A stretch of 64,000 nt of DNA, from the NCBI GenBank assembly GCA_034096865.1, contig JAWQFJ010017544.1, forward strand, positions 61,463 through 125,462, in the 5' to 3' direction. The position numbers and the translations under genes are program-made. Positions within the stretch are counted from its first letter, which is position 1, and each line of letters begins with the position of its first letter. Below, in pieces: positions 47,173 to 60,070 of the stretch. Source of the DNA: Theodoxus fluviatilis. Its lineage: Eukaryota; Mollusca; Gastropoda; Cycloneritida; Neritidae. The notes under the pieces are model-generated. The model was not told where the DNA came from. It made no database searches and saw nothing but the letters and a program-made list of their open reading frames with translations.

Positions 47173-48343
47173 TATAATGGCTACAGATCTGTACTTGTCT
47201 CACAAACAAAAAAGGAAGCCACTCACTTGTAGCTTTCGATCCTTATCCAAGGATCTTCCTCAGCAAACTGAAGGCTGGAGAGAACTGGGTTCAGTTCACA
47301 CTGCCGTGAGTAAACTCACGCAATGAGACTGAATGAGCGAAGAGTAGGTCGCTGTAGTTGGTGTTGGTGTGAAGGTGCTCCCTTTCTTTGTCTCTTATAA
47401 ATACCTTTAACTTTCTTGGTAGAGTCGCTTGGCTCTGGCTGGCAGGGGATGACTGGTTGTTGCTGGACGGAACACAAACTTCAAACTTGGAGTTCTTAGT
47501 CTTTATTCAAGAGAGTACAGTTCTGGACACTTCTCTCTTTGTCTACCTCTCTCTCTGAGCGCTTGCCCCCGTCTGCCCTCTCTCTCTCTCTCCCTCTTTC
47601 TCTATATCTCTTTCCAAAATTACTGAGATTCCTCTGAGCTCCAGATGGTCAGTCCTGCTCTCCTAAAAAGGAGCGGGCTCTGCGACGATGCTAAAAATAC
47701 GATATCAGGGAAAAGGAGGGGGGTTGATGGTCAGACTTGGGAGGGGGGGGAGTATGTATGTTCTTTAAGAAGGATCCTACGCTTCCAGCCGGCCTAGAGA
47801 TCTTCTTAGATTTGCTTACTTGACATAATTTCTCGGAGCATTCACTTCAGTGCAGGCCTACAGCATCTCTCTCTACTCTGCGTGCTGGCTCAGCGTTTTT
47901 CCGGCATAACATTGGCCCCGGTCATGGTTCAGGGTGGGGCTGTGGGCTGCGATGTAAATAGTCTCCTTCACTCTGGAACCATCTCTGCTCCCTGTTTAGA
48001 ACACTGATGTTGTCGTTGTCGAGGTGGTGCTTGTGTTCGAGGAGGTTATCCCCGAACGGTGAAGTGTGCTTGTGATGCTCATTTACACGTTTTTGAAGTT
48101 TCCTTTCCGACTCCCCCACATAGTCCTCATCACAGTCACTGCATTTCAGTCTGTAGACCACCCCTGATTTGTTCATTTTGGTCGGTCTTGTCTTTAGGAG
48201 CAACAAGTTTGCTACGGATGATGTTGATGGGCTTGGAGTGGACGCTGATCCCCAGCTTTCTGATCTTTCTGCTGAGGGCCTCCGTGACGCCCCTGACGTA
48301 GGAGATGGTGACGTGGCCCTTCCTAAGGGATTGGCGTTCCGTC
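47173..48343 (-). mobile_element. Penelope-like element, 5'-truncated, nested in L2
   Basis: On the minus strand, RKGHVTISYVRGVTEALSRK and VAPKDKTDQNEQ are typical of the region after the RT in Penelope-like elements. One frameshift later comes a GIY-YIG endonuclease: KSGVVYRLKC, YVGESERKLQKRVNEH (with the catalytic-type Arg) and a C-terminal end at 47922. About 750 bp of 3' sequence follows. GTTGTATG flanks both ends (47165-47172 and 48344-48351) as an 8-bp target duplication, and the L2 protein frame resumes across the site. The RT itself is missing. Confidence 0.9.
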
Positions 48344-49841
48344 GTTGTATGAAGCAGAGAAAAATAAACTTTAAAAAGCCATACGTCATGCAAAAGCCAG
48401 TTACTGTCATAAGAAAATACAAGAAATGTCCGGGAATCCCAGGGCCATGTCTCACTTGCTGTCAGGTCTTCTAGGGAAGACGAATGACTCCTTTGTGCAA
48501 TCAGGACAGTCACATAATGAAAAGGCAAATAAGTTTTTTTTTTCAAAGAAAAAATTGACACAATCAAGAAATCAATCCCAGTGAGCTCATCTGGCACCAC
48601 ATCTCAGTCACGTCCACACCATCATTTCTTGACTGAGCTGAAACTTTTCTCACAAGACGAACTACGAAAAATCATAGTCAAAATGAAACCAACCACATGC
48701 GAACTCGACCCAATCCCCACCAAATTGCTTCTCACTTGCCTTGATGTCCTTATACCTGTAATAACATACATCGTTAATCATCCCTTGAGACACGCACAGT
48801 TTCCCATTAACCTCAAAAAGGCTTTGTTGAGACCCCTCCTCAAGAAAGCTGGTGCTGATCCTAGTAACATCGCCAATTATCGACCTGTTTCCAGCCTGAG
48901 CTTTCTCTCCAAAGTTATTGAGAAAGCAGTGTCGATTCGCCTCATAGATTTTTTAAGCTCGCACAATCTGCTTCCCAGATTTCAGTCAGCATATAGGGCA
49001 CATCACAGCACTGAAACTGCACTCTTGCGAGTCCTGAATGACATACTCCATGCAGTCGATTGCAATAAGGTTGTCCTTGTAGTGCTACTCGATCTTTCAG
49101 CAGCTTTCGACACCATTGACCATAGCACACTCATAGCCAGATTGAGGAGCTTTGGCATATCATCCACCGCCCTTAACTGGTTCGCGAGCTACTTGACGGG
49201 GAGATCACAAAAGGTGAAGATAGGGGAGCCATCATAAAAAGACCTTTCTCTCACTTGTGGAATACCCCAGGGATCAATCTTGGGACCTCTTCTGTATTCA
49301 ATTTATACGCAACCCCTGAGCGAGCGCATCGACCAACGCGGCATCCCTCACCATCTATTCGCCGACGACACTATGATCCACATGGCATCCAAACCAGATC
49401 ATGAAGCATTTGCTGTGAACAAGTCCACAGTGCAAAACTGCTGTAGTTACATCAAGGAATGGATGTCAGCCAATCACCTCAAACTCAAGGAAAACAAGAC
49501 TGAAGTGATTCTCATTGGTAGGGAAAATAGCAGGCAAATGATCATAGACACACATATTAACATTGCGGGGGCAAACATAGCATTTGCCACAAGTGCGAAA
49601 TATCTCGGGGTCACTTGTCAACAAACCCCCAAATTCGTAAAATCATCTCCTCAGGCTACATGCACCTACACCGCATTTGGAGTATCAGGGATTGTCTGAA
49701 AAGACCGCAGCAGCCGTGGTGGTGACCCTTGTGCTGTCCCATCTTGATTACTGCAACAGTCTGCTGACTGCTCTCAATTGCAGAGACCTCAGCGTCTTCA
49801 GAATTCTGCAGCTAGGGTAGTGAAACGACTGCCGAGGCCCA
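48344..49841 (+). pseudogene. L2 ORF2: reverse transcriptase part
   Basis: It resumes L2 coding with AKASYCHKKIQEMSGNPRAM and LLSGLLGKTND, then KPTTCELDPIPTKLL, NYRPVSSLSFLSKVIEK and LLDLSAAFDTIDH (RT motif A). An in-frame TAA near 49236 interrupts before CGIPQGSILGPLLY (motif B) and HLFADDTMIH (motif C, catalytic FADD). A late frameshift near 49640 leads to SHLDYCNSLL. Not functional. Confidence 0.9.
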
Positions 49842-49882
<41 letters not shown>

Positions 49883-49891
49883 AGAGAGAGA

Positions 49892-49922
<31 letters not shown>

Positions 49923-50099
49923 GGACAGAGAGAGAGAGAGAGACAGAGAGAGAGAGAGAGACAGAGAGAGAGAGGGGTGGGTGGAGGGGGTATAGGAAGC
50001 AACCAGAGAGAAAGATAGTGACGAAGCTGTTATCAGACACAGTCAAAGAGAGTGATAGACGGGTAATCTCTCTGTCTGTCTGTCTGCCTGTCTGTCTGC

Positions 50100-50164
<65 letters not shown>

Positions 50165-50421
50165 ACCCTCCTCCCTCCCTCCCTCCCTCCCTCCCTCCCT
50201 CCCTCCCTCCCTCCCTCCATCCCTCCCTCCCTCCCCTCCCTCCCTCCCTCCCTCCCCTCCCTCCCTCCATCCCTCCCTCCCTCCCTCCCCTCCCTCCCTC
50301 CCTCCCCTCCCTCCCTCCCTCCCTCCCTCCCTCCCTCCCTCCCTCCCTCCCTCCCTCTCTCTCTCTCTCTATCTCTCTCTTTTTCTCTTTCTCTGTCTCT
50401 CTCTCTGTCTTTCTTTCTCTC

Positions 50422-50475
<54 letters not shown>
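49842..50475 (+). repeat. GT, GA, CT and CCCT microsatellite cluster
   Basis: (GT)n, then (GA)n with GACA, a short unique bit, then CTGT, CT, about 200 bp of (CCCT)n and (CT)n. It ends in the TC tract flanking LINE tail E. Confidence 0.97.
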
Positions 50476-50531
50476 AACTCTGTATGTTTAACTGTTTGGG
50501 TCGTCGGCCGAAATAAAGACAATCAATCAAT
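50476..50531 (+). mobile_element. LINE tail E, TC-flanked family, plus strand
   Basis: About 55 bp with GGTCGTCGGCCGAAATAAAG followed by (CAAT)n. It matches the 3' ends of the minus-strand fragments, with GGCC-N-GGCC palindrome, AATAAA and AATC tail. Flanked by TC repeats on both sides. Apparently an extremely 5'-truncated insertion. Confidence 0.55.
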
Positions 50532-50926
50532 CTCTCTCTCTCTCAGACTCACACACACACACACACACACACATACACTCACACACAAACACATACACAA
50601 ACACAGCGCACGCACGCACGCGCGCGCGCACATTCACACAAGCACGCACACACGCAGTCGCACGCACACCCACCCATGCACACATTCAAATACACTCACA
50701 ACCACACACAACCACATACCCACGCGCATGTGCGTATGTTTGTGCGTGTGTATGTGCGCCCGTGCGTGCAAGTGTGTGTGTGTGTGTTAGTATGTGAGTG
50801 AGAGAGAGAAAGAGAGAGAGAGAGATAGAGAGAGAGAGAGAAAGAGGGAGAAAGAGAGAGAGACAGAAAGAGAGAGACAGAAAGAGAGAGAGAGACAGAA
50901 AGAGAGAGAGACAGAGAGAGAGACAG

Positions 50927-51003
<77 letters not shown>

Positions 51004-51140
51004 CGTATACATGTGTGCGCAACGCCGACATGATGTTGAAATGCGAGTTCCGCCACACGCACGCGCGAGCGCGCCAACACTTACCCACCCACACACGCAC
51101 ACAAATACACACTCACTCACACACACGCACACTAACTCGC
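50532..51140 (+). repeat. TC, CA, GT, GA and CA microsatellite cluster
   Basis: (TC)n then (CA)n with CG steps, (GT)n near 50770, (GA)n at 50798-50996, a short unique bit, then (CA)n at 51080-51140. Confidence 0.96.
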
Positions 51141-53035
51141 ACACATCTGATTTAGCTGGTATGGCGTGTACACAGACGTGGAGCCTTGTCACACCACGGA
51201 TCAAGGTGCTGATGCACCGCGGTTTCCAACTCCCCGCTAAGCTGCCACTGAGTGATGGCTGCCAGCTATACCTTTTGGGCTTGGGGAAAATCTGTCTCAA
51301 TGAGACCCTATATAAGCATTCCTCTTGATAGTGTGACGACAAGAATGGTCATGTCTGCCCTGTCAAAGACTTGCCGACGGCCCTTTATGGTGGGCTTAAA
51401 CTGCGTCACTTCCCCGTTCAGCGAGAGTGGAACGCCGTCTGGGAGATGCTCTCGGTTGCCTGATAATGGTAATCTTGTAAAACCCCTCAATTACCTGATC
51501 TTGCAGTACGAGAAAAATGATAGGGGCAATTGCTTAGAAGACAGGACGTAATTATGAAAGAAAGATGTATTTGATCATTATCGCATTCAATAGGACCTAT
51601 TATTAATATAAGCCATAGTGTTGATAGCAATGAACACATTGACTATTCATTCCAGGACGAAATACAAGACTTGTTTGTTTATCTCTGAAGACCGGTTAGT
51701 GCAATTTGAAGACCTACTGTTCTACACCACGTTGTGATTTGTACACTTTGAAAAATGTAGGGTCATCCGCGCAATTTCACCTACGGAGCAATTCCATCCC
51801 CTTCACAGTCAAAAGGACACAACTTCTGCAAAATGAGCTTCAGCTTACTCTTTTTTCCTTCGAAGAAGGGGACTAACATTGCCTTCACTTCCTGTTTCTT
51901 TCTTCAGCCATTGTTGTACGATGGGTTACATCTTTCCATGTTATAGAGAAGTTAATCTTGAAGCATCCATCCAGCATGCCCACCCTGTCCACTTTTAGAT
52001 GACAATATCCATTATTTGTGCCTAGACCTTTCTTGTCGTGTGGCTTTCTTTTCTATGTACCACAGGGAAATTCCACCCCATCAAGGGTAATGGGATGTCT
52101 GTGTGGTGCCGTAGGGCAGTGCTCACCTTCAAAGGTTCTTTGTTAGCTTTAGCTCGTAGTTGGTAGGATAGACACCGCTATTTTTTTTTAATGACAACTT
52201 TCTGTCCTGGGGCAATGACTGCATAACACTTCCCGAGACTGGAGTCGCTCAAGATAGGCCTAGATCTGATGAGGAAGACGACAATGACAAGATAAAAATC
52301 CACCTCCAATTCGCCACAGATATCTGTTGGAAGACTTTTAAGCAGTGCCTGGTGTTGTGTTCGATGCAAAGTAGAAGGTGTACGCGAAGTTGTCTATGTA
52401 GGCCTGTTATTCAAAATAACTTCTGATAGTGAATAGTGTGAGGGGGTGGAATTTTCCTCATTTTCCTGTTTAAAGACTCAGATTCGAAAACTCTTGTTGG
52501 CGTCGAGCATGAGCACGAGCGTCGAGCATGAGCACGAGTGTTGAGTATGAGCCAATTACGTGTATGCTTGTCGAACAGTCTGGAAATAGCATTCGTCATT
52601 TATGCCCCTTTCACAGTTGTGTTGACAAACTATTTATAGATATTGTTGCATGTGGGGAAAATCTAGATGCCAACGCTTCCATCAAGGTGTTTTCGTTTTG
52701 TTTGTCCACATATTTTGTGCATCTTGTTATTGAAAAATAAAAGTTGTCCAGCCTATCGGTCTGTAGAATTGACATCTATGATTGTATGGTAAAATATATG
52801 TAGATATCTTCCGTTATGCACTCACAAAAGGTATTCTGAAACATTGCAATCTTTTATTTAGAAGTGGGGTGGGGGGTGGGTAAACAATCGTGAAAACCAA
52901 GATGTTTACTTTTTTCATTTCGTAGACTAACAAACAAATATATATGTAACCCTAAGCTTAGAGGCTCTTCCTTACACTGATAGTCATAACTCTTTCCAAG
53001 TTGGCAATGTTACAGCCAGCCCACAGTTTGGAGGC
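51141..53035. other. No gene supported
   Basis: Unique sequence. A minus-strand frame at 51308-51490 (with GEVTQFKPTIKGRRQVFDRA) looks coding-like but its splice context is weak. 52500-52553 has about 2.8 copies of a 19-bp unit, GCGTCGAGCATGAGCACGA. Confidence 0.4.
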
Positions 53036-53535
53036 GGACAGGGAGATAGACAGTGAGAGAGACAGAGAGAGAGACACACTGAGAGAGAGAGAGAGACAGG
53101 GAGAGGGAGAGAGACAGAGAGAAAGTCAGGGAGAAAGACAGTGAGAGAGAGAGACAGAGAGAGCGACACACTGAGAGTGAGAGAGACAGAGAGAGACAGG
53201 GAGAGGGAGAGAGACAGAGAGAAAGACAGGGAGAAAGACAGTGAGAGAGAGACACAGAGAGAGAGACAGAGAGAGAGAGAAAGAGAGAGAGACAGAGAGA
53301 GAGGGAGAAGGACAGGGAGAGAGACAGGGAGAAAGACAGTGAGAGAGACAGGGAGAAAGACAGGGAGAGAGAGAGAGACAGAGAGAGAGACAGAGAGAGA
53401 GACAGGGAGAAAGAGAGAGACAGAGAGAGACGGAGAGAGACATAGAGAGCCACAGGGAGAGAGAGAAGACAGGGAGAGAGACACAGAGAAAGAGAGAGAC
53501 ACAGAGAACGAACGAACGAACGAACAAACGAACGA
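53036..53535 (+). repeat. GA / GACA microsatellite plus (GAAC)n LINE tail
   Basis: About 470 bp GA-rich with GGGA and GACA units, then (CGAA)n at 53509-53540, which is the tetranucleotide tail of LINE fragment A on the minus strand. Confidence 0.96.
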
Positions 53536-54903
53536 ACGAATGGTTTATTGGTTAGGCCACGGGCCTATCACAACTACAAAATTGAATCATCTGCAGCAGT
53601 AATCTGTACAGCATCTTGTCTTCACTTAAATGCATAGTACATATATATACATAGCCAATGCACGTATTGTTCCGAAGTCCTGTGAGGACAATAAAATTCC
53701 CAGTTCTTCTCTTATTACGTGTTACTGAGTATTGAGGCATATTTCTCTCTTAGGTCTTCATACACTGGACAAACAAGGAGAAAGTGCACTTCACAGTCAA
53801 CTTCTTCTCTGCAAGTGTGGCGTATATGTATATAATTTATCTGAGCCATCGTTGTTACATCTGAATTTATGGATGTACAGTTCACTAAATCCTGCCCGGA
53901 AGCTGATGAAAACGTCTCTAAAGGGCTTTTTATCTAGAGCAATTAAATAATTTTCTTTCATCCAGATAGGTTTTATTGTCCTATAAAAACTGTATATTTC
54001 ACTATTTTCTAAGACCATGGACCACTCAGCTTTAAAGTCCACGACCAGACGTCTTTTCAGCTCTCTAATGAAAGCACGCTCATTTGTCACATTTTGGTTT
54101 TCCCATACTTGTCCAAAATCATATCTGTACAGGAACTCTTTTATCTTACATGCCCAACTTCCTTGATTGTTAGAATTCAACATCATTTTGTACACCATGT
54201 TCGGGTAACGTACATTTTCCATTCTCAATAATTTCAACCAGTATCTAATTGATCGGATTATTCCATTTATACGAAGTGGATACCTTCCAGTTTCCCCATA
54301 AACGATTTTGTTTGGTGCCATAACAGGTAGGTTTAAAATCTCTTTAAGGTCTCTAAATGTACAGATTCAATGACAGAACCGTCGTAAATGCCCCAGATTT
54401 CAGAGGAATACAGCAATATGCTAACAACCTGGGCGTCAAACATTTTGAAAAATGCCTCGGGTGATAAACATTGCAACTTTCTGACACATCTAATGACTTG
54501 AGTTGCGCTAGTTTTCGCTCGCAACAAGAGGTCTGATTGAAGCATTTTGAAGGAGACTTTGGTAGTGAATAGCGACCCAAGGTATCTGTTTTCAGGGACG
54601 ATCTCTAAAACGTATTCACCTAAGTACCATCTTTCGTGTTGGGCTAAATGTCCACCATTCCTAAACACCATTATCTTAGTTTTTTCTTGATTTACCTTCA
54701 GGCCAAGTGCATCTGCTCCTTTGACAAGCGAATCAATCTGGATTTGTAACCCAACAGCTGTATCAGATACAAGCACTATATCATCCGCAAGCAGTAACGA
54801 ATACACAATAGTGTTACCAGGCATAAGTTGGATGCCGTGTTTTCCATCTCTGTTTACAATTTTAGCCACGTAGTTGACCATCAAAGAAAAAAAGTATTGG
54901 ACA
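53536..54903 (-). mobile_element. LINE fragment A, TC-flanked family
   Basis: The longest fragment of the family. On the minus strand it starts within RT at CPILFFF next to the TC tract. Then comes a 184-codon frame with SLLLADDIVLVSDTA (catalytic ADD), KVNQEKTKIMVF and PENRYLGSLF. A frameshift near 54330 leads to a 175-codon frame with NKIVYGETGRYPLRI, YDFGQVWENQNV and FISFRAGFSELYIHKFR. A last frameshift gives CEVHFLLVCPVYEDLREKY, the C-terminal Cys/His region. The 3' end has GGCCCGTGGCC, AATAAA and (TTCG)n. Clade not settled. Confidence 0.88.
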
Positions 54904-55945
<1,042 letters not shown>

Positions 55946-57019
55946 TTAATTTTATTGTTTAGGCCACCGGCCCATAACAACAATATATACATGTACATGA
56001 CTTGCTTCTTTTTGAGGAGACATAATACTTGAGCCACAATGTAAAACAAAGCGTACAATCCAAGTGAACACATTGGCTAGTAGATATCAGTGACAAACAA
56101 TGGAAACAGTATAAATATAGTATTAACGTACAGTCTTTCATCATAACATTATTGTTCATGGTCTTGTTCTAAACTAGCAAGAAATTGATCTCGTAATCGG
56201 TGGGCATAATAAAGATACATTGCTACCTTGTGTGTTTTCATGTATCCACGTCCATCTATCAAAAAGGTGGCATCAGCAGCTTCTGAACATTTGATGTATT
56301 CATTTATGTATTTATTACGTAGATCATTACACAAAGGACAATAAAATAGAAAATGTTTCTCATTCTCAATCTCACCACAAAGGAGGCAATGTTGGTCTAT
56401 ATTGTGGCTGCGCATAGATTGTTTGTTACCAGGTAAATCGTTCACTCCAAATCTACACCGGATAAATACATCTCTGAATTTTTAAAATATCAATGTATTC
56501 TAAGTATTTTTCGATTTCTAAGGTTCTTTTGAAGGATCGATACATTCTGAATCTTTCACTTTCACGAATTTTGCTGTTTCAGCTCTGCCTATAGCAATCT
56601 TGCAGCATATTTTTCAAGTTTACAAGAAAACTTCTCTCGGAAGTTGTGCCTCCATTTTTCCAGATATACGCATAGCCGGCCTTGCATATTACATTTGCAA
56701 CTAACTTTGCCCAGTTTCGATCATCTGGGATCTTTGTGTTAGACAACATGAGGTATGCTTGCCTGGGTAGCCTATCATCGGTCATTTCAGTAAGTTTTAA
56801 CCACTACTTTATTGCTCTCATTGTACTGTTTATGGCAAGTGGAAACCTTCCTGTTTCTCCATAAACCAAACTGTTAGGTGTTCTATAGTCCACATTTAAA
56901 AAGCGTTTACAAGCAAACAGGTGAGCTTTTTCTACACTTTTATGTTCCTCAAGACCCCATAGCTCTGCCGTGTATAGTAGGGAAGACTGGTCTTGTGCGT
57001 CATAGAGACGGAAAAATAT
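55946..57019 (-). mobile_element. LINE fragment B, TC-flanked family
   Basis: Minus strand, starting at FFRLYDAQ beside a TC tract. Then SLLYTAELWGLEEHKSVEKA, FACKRFLNVDYRTPNSLVYG and a block break. A 68-codon frame has PDDRNWAKLVANVICKAGYA. After an indel-rich part, a 98-codon frame has HCLLCGEIENEKHFLFYC (Cys/His C-terminal motif) and stops at 56149. The 3' UTR ends with GGGCCGGTGGCC, AATAAAATT and (AATC)n. Frames are broken, so it is inactive. Confidence 0.87.
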
Positions 57020-57580
57020 AAGAGACATAGAGAAAGAGACGGGGAGAGACAGGGAAAGAGACGGGGAGAGACAGGGAGAGAGACAGAGAGAGAGAGAGAG
57101 AAAGACAGGGAGAGAGACAGAGAGAGACAGGGAGAGAGACAGAGAGAAAGAGACAGAGAGAAAGAGATGGGGAGAGACAGGGAGAGAGACAGAGAGAGAG
57201 AAAGACAGGGAGAGAGACAGAGAGAGACAGGAAAAGAGACAGAGAGAAAGAGAGAGTGAAAGAGACAGGGGAGAGACAGGGAGAGAGACAGGGAGAGAGA
57301 GAAATACAGGGCGAGAGACAAGGAGAGAGACAGAGAGAAAGAGACAGAGAGAAAGAGACAGGGGGAGAGACAGGGAGAGAGACAGGGAGAGAGACAGGGG
57401 GAGAGACAGGGAGAGAGACAGGGAGAGAGACAGGGAGAGAGACAGGGTGAGAGACAGGGAGAGAGAGAGAAAGACAGGGGGAGAGACAGGGAGAGAGACA
57501 GGGAGAGAGACAGGGAGAGAGAGAGAAAGAGAGAGAGAAAGAGACAGGGGGAGAGACAGGGAGAGAGGCAGAGAGACAGG

Positions 57581-57619
<39 letters not shown>

Positions 57620-57647
57620 CAGAGGGAGAGATAGGGAGAGAGACAGG

Positions 57648-57714
<67 letters not shown>

Positions 57715-57772
57715 GGAGAAAGACACAGAGAAAGACAGAGAGAGAGAGACAGGCAGAAAACGAACGAACGAA
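57020..57772 (+). repeat. GA / GGGA / GACA microsatellite
   Basis: About 740 bp of GA-type repeats rich in GACAGGGAGA, ending in (CGAA)n, the tail of fragment C. Confidence 0.97.
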
Positions 57773-58402
57773 TGGTTTATTGAAGAGGCCGCCGGCCTAT
57801 TTCAAATGTTTTTCTACGTGAATTGACAAGTAGCAGGATAAACAAATAAAAAGTGGTGTTCGTCTTCATCTTCCTCTCTACATAATGGACACCGTCTTTT
57901 GTGTTTCTAAGTTTATGGATATACAACTCGGTTATGCCCTTTCGAAATCCAATAAATACATCCATGAACACCTTTCTGTCAATTCTAAGTAAACACTTTT
58001 CAGCAGAAAACTCCTTTTTTATTTACATATTGAAAGAACAATTCACACTGCTACTCAGATCATTTTTTCATTGTAAGCAAATACTCTCAATCATTCTGAG
58101 TCGTTTTAAAAATACACGTTCATTATCAACGTTCTGATTTTTGCAAACATGTTCAAGGTCAAATGCTGATAAAATATTTTTCAGCTTTGAACCCCATGTT
58201 ATATAATGTGGTGGTTGATTTAGCATCATTTAATAGACTTGTCTTGGATGTCTATCGCTATCCATTCTAAAGATTTTTAGCCAATACTTAGCGCTGCGTA
58301 ATAGTAATTCAGCCTTCATGTACAAAGGGTAACGCCCTATATTTCCATAATACACTCAGTTGGGAGTTCGAGATGACACATATAGCAATGACTTGATTGC
58401 AT
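57773..58402 (-). mobile_element. LINE fragment C, TC-flanked family
   Basis: Minus strand, the most degraded fragment. Blocks seen: IKSLLYVSSRTPN, GNIGRYPLYM, SAKYWLKIFRMDSDRHPR, FIGFRKGITELYIHKLR and RRCPLCREEDEDEHHFLF, in the same order as in A and B. The 3' end has GGCCGGCGGCC, AATAAACC and (TTCG)n. The 5' side (58403-58437) is a degenerate TC-type repeat on the sense strand. Confidence 0.85.
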
Positions 58403-58437
58403 GTAGAGACAGGGAGGGAGACGTAGAGGCAGACACA

Positions 58438-58859
58438 AACATTCAGGCCCATTTCCTCAGGGGGAGCCTCACAAAGCAACGCACCGCTTTGTGCTCGTGG
58501 GGCGTTGCTGTCTAGGGCATCGTGTCCTGGAGAAAGACGGTAGGCCCACAAGGGGGTGCTCAATGAGCCTGCACTGAGCCTGCAGGCAAATCCGTTCTCG
58601 AAATGTCGAGGGCAAGGTCAGACACAGTGTGAAGATTCGATGGAGCACAAGCAGAATCTGAAATGGCAGCTGCGTGCAAGAGTATCCAACCTGAGTCTGG
58701 TGTCTGTTGGTCCCTACAGAACAGACAGGAGTGTGGAGAAAACTCAGCTTTCAGAAAATAAAATGGAAGATTGTGTGAGGAAGGAAAATAAATCAAAAGA
58801 AATGAAAGGAAGTTTGGGACCAAGAAATCACAGGAAATCACTACAAATACATCCATCCA
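58438..58859. other. No gene seen
   Basis: Short unique stretch between LINE C and a GA tract. No recognisable coding. Confidence 0.5.
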
Positions 58860-58864
58860 CACCC

Positions 58865-58895
<31 letters not shown>

Positions 58896-58918
58896 CAGAG
58901 ACAGAGAGAGAGAGAGAC

Positions 58919-59006
<88 letters not shown>

Positions 59007-59008
59007 CA
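58860..59008 (+). repeat. (GA)n microsatellite
   Basis: About 145 bp of GA with a few CGAG and GACA interruptions. Confidence 0.97.
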
Positions 59009-59371
59009 TCAGGTAGTGAGTCAGAGGCAACATGATGGCGAGTGAACGTCGAGGAAACGTCATGAAAACACGCTGCAAGCTTAATTTCAACGGGGCGGAT
59101 CGTTAGGGCTTCTAGCCTACACGCCATGATCAGTGCATTGCGTTTAGCACCCTACAACCACGTGATCATAACTGCAATGAAGTGTACACTTGCTCTGGAG
59201 GACGAAGGAATTCATCACCGATAAATTTCCCCTGAGATCGTTGGACATGCTGCGTTTGTACGGATTTTCCCACATTGATGTCCACAGGAAAAGTACTATT
59301 TTGTGCCTAGTTCCGTTTAATCTGAAGACGTAGTACTTTAATGAGCTAAATAGCCATGTTTTCCAATTGAG

Positions 59372-59372
<1 letters not shown>
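59009..59372. other. No gene seen
   Basis: Unique sequence, nothing recognisable. Confidence 0.5.

Positions 59373-59452
<80 letters not shown>
59373..59452 (+). repeat. (GT)n microsatellite
   Basis: Forty perfect GT dinucleotides. Confidence 0.98.
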
Positions 59453-59453
<1 letters not shown>

Positions 59454-60070
59454 TATTACAGCATCGGCAGCTGTTCAAAAAAAATGCTGCTGGAAAACAG
59501 GGGCCAGGCCAAATTTTTAAGATCAGTCTCGCAGTAATTCCAAAGAAACCATCAAAGCCACTGATTTAAATATTCTGAAAGAGCCATGTTGATGGCTTTT
59601 ACTCCCATGCATCTACCGCGGCTCGAGCACTAATTCACACCTGGGCAAGTACCTTTTCTTCAAAACTACGACAGAGATCGAGTGCAGCAAGGCAAGAAGA
59701 GAAAGCAGATGCGGAAAAGCAGCTTTTCCTTTGGTGTGGTGATGAATGGAGTTTTACGGCCCTTCAGTCTTTTTATGCTGTGTAAGGTCATTGATGGTGA
59801 AAATCACTCAATTACGTTCTCGAGTTGAGAAGTGTTCACCACTCGAAGTCGAGCGCACGCGTTTCTTTTGAGGTCCGTTGTTGCGAAGAATTTCCACGGC
59901 ATTCAGCCTAAAATTTTCACGTTGGTGTATAAACCGAACAGACCTGGCAAGAGGTATCTACGGTAGACTTTTTTGTTGTAATATTTGTTTGATCTAGATC
60001 CTTTTTTGGAACCGTTTTTCCTTGGGATAAGCGACACAGAGAGGGGTTGGGAGCGAGTCGCAGCTCAGAC

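Larger units (their letters stand above)
45886..49841 (+). mobile_element. L2-like LINE, split by a Penelope-like insertion
   Basis: A single-ORF type non-LTR retrotransposon. It has a basic N-terminal region (SKRKQRRQKRWQKE, then GRRGGRRKRRKIKTL), an APE endonuclease and a reverse transcriptase. The sequence stops within the RT C-terminal region (NSAARVVKRLPRPT) at the GT/GA tract at 49842, so the 3' end is missing. Several single-base frameshifts and an in-frame TAA make it inactive. The wording of the RT motifs favours the L2 clade within the CR1 group. Confidence 0.9.

Noticed and set aside
51308..51490. Coding exon with GEVTQFKPTIKGRRQVFDRA
   Set aside because: The acceptor is weak (no pyrimidine tract), the donor is missing, and no family is recognised.
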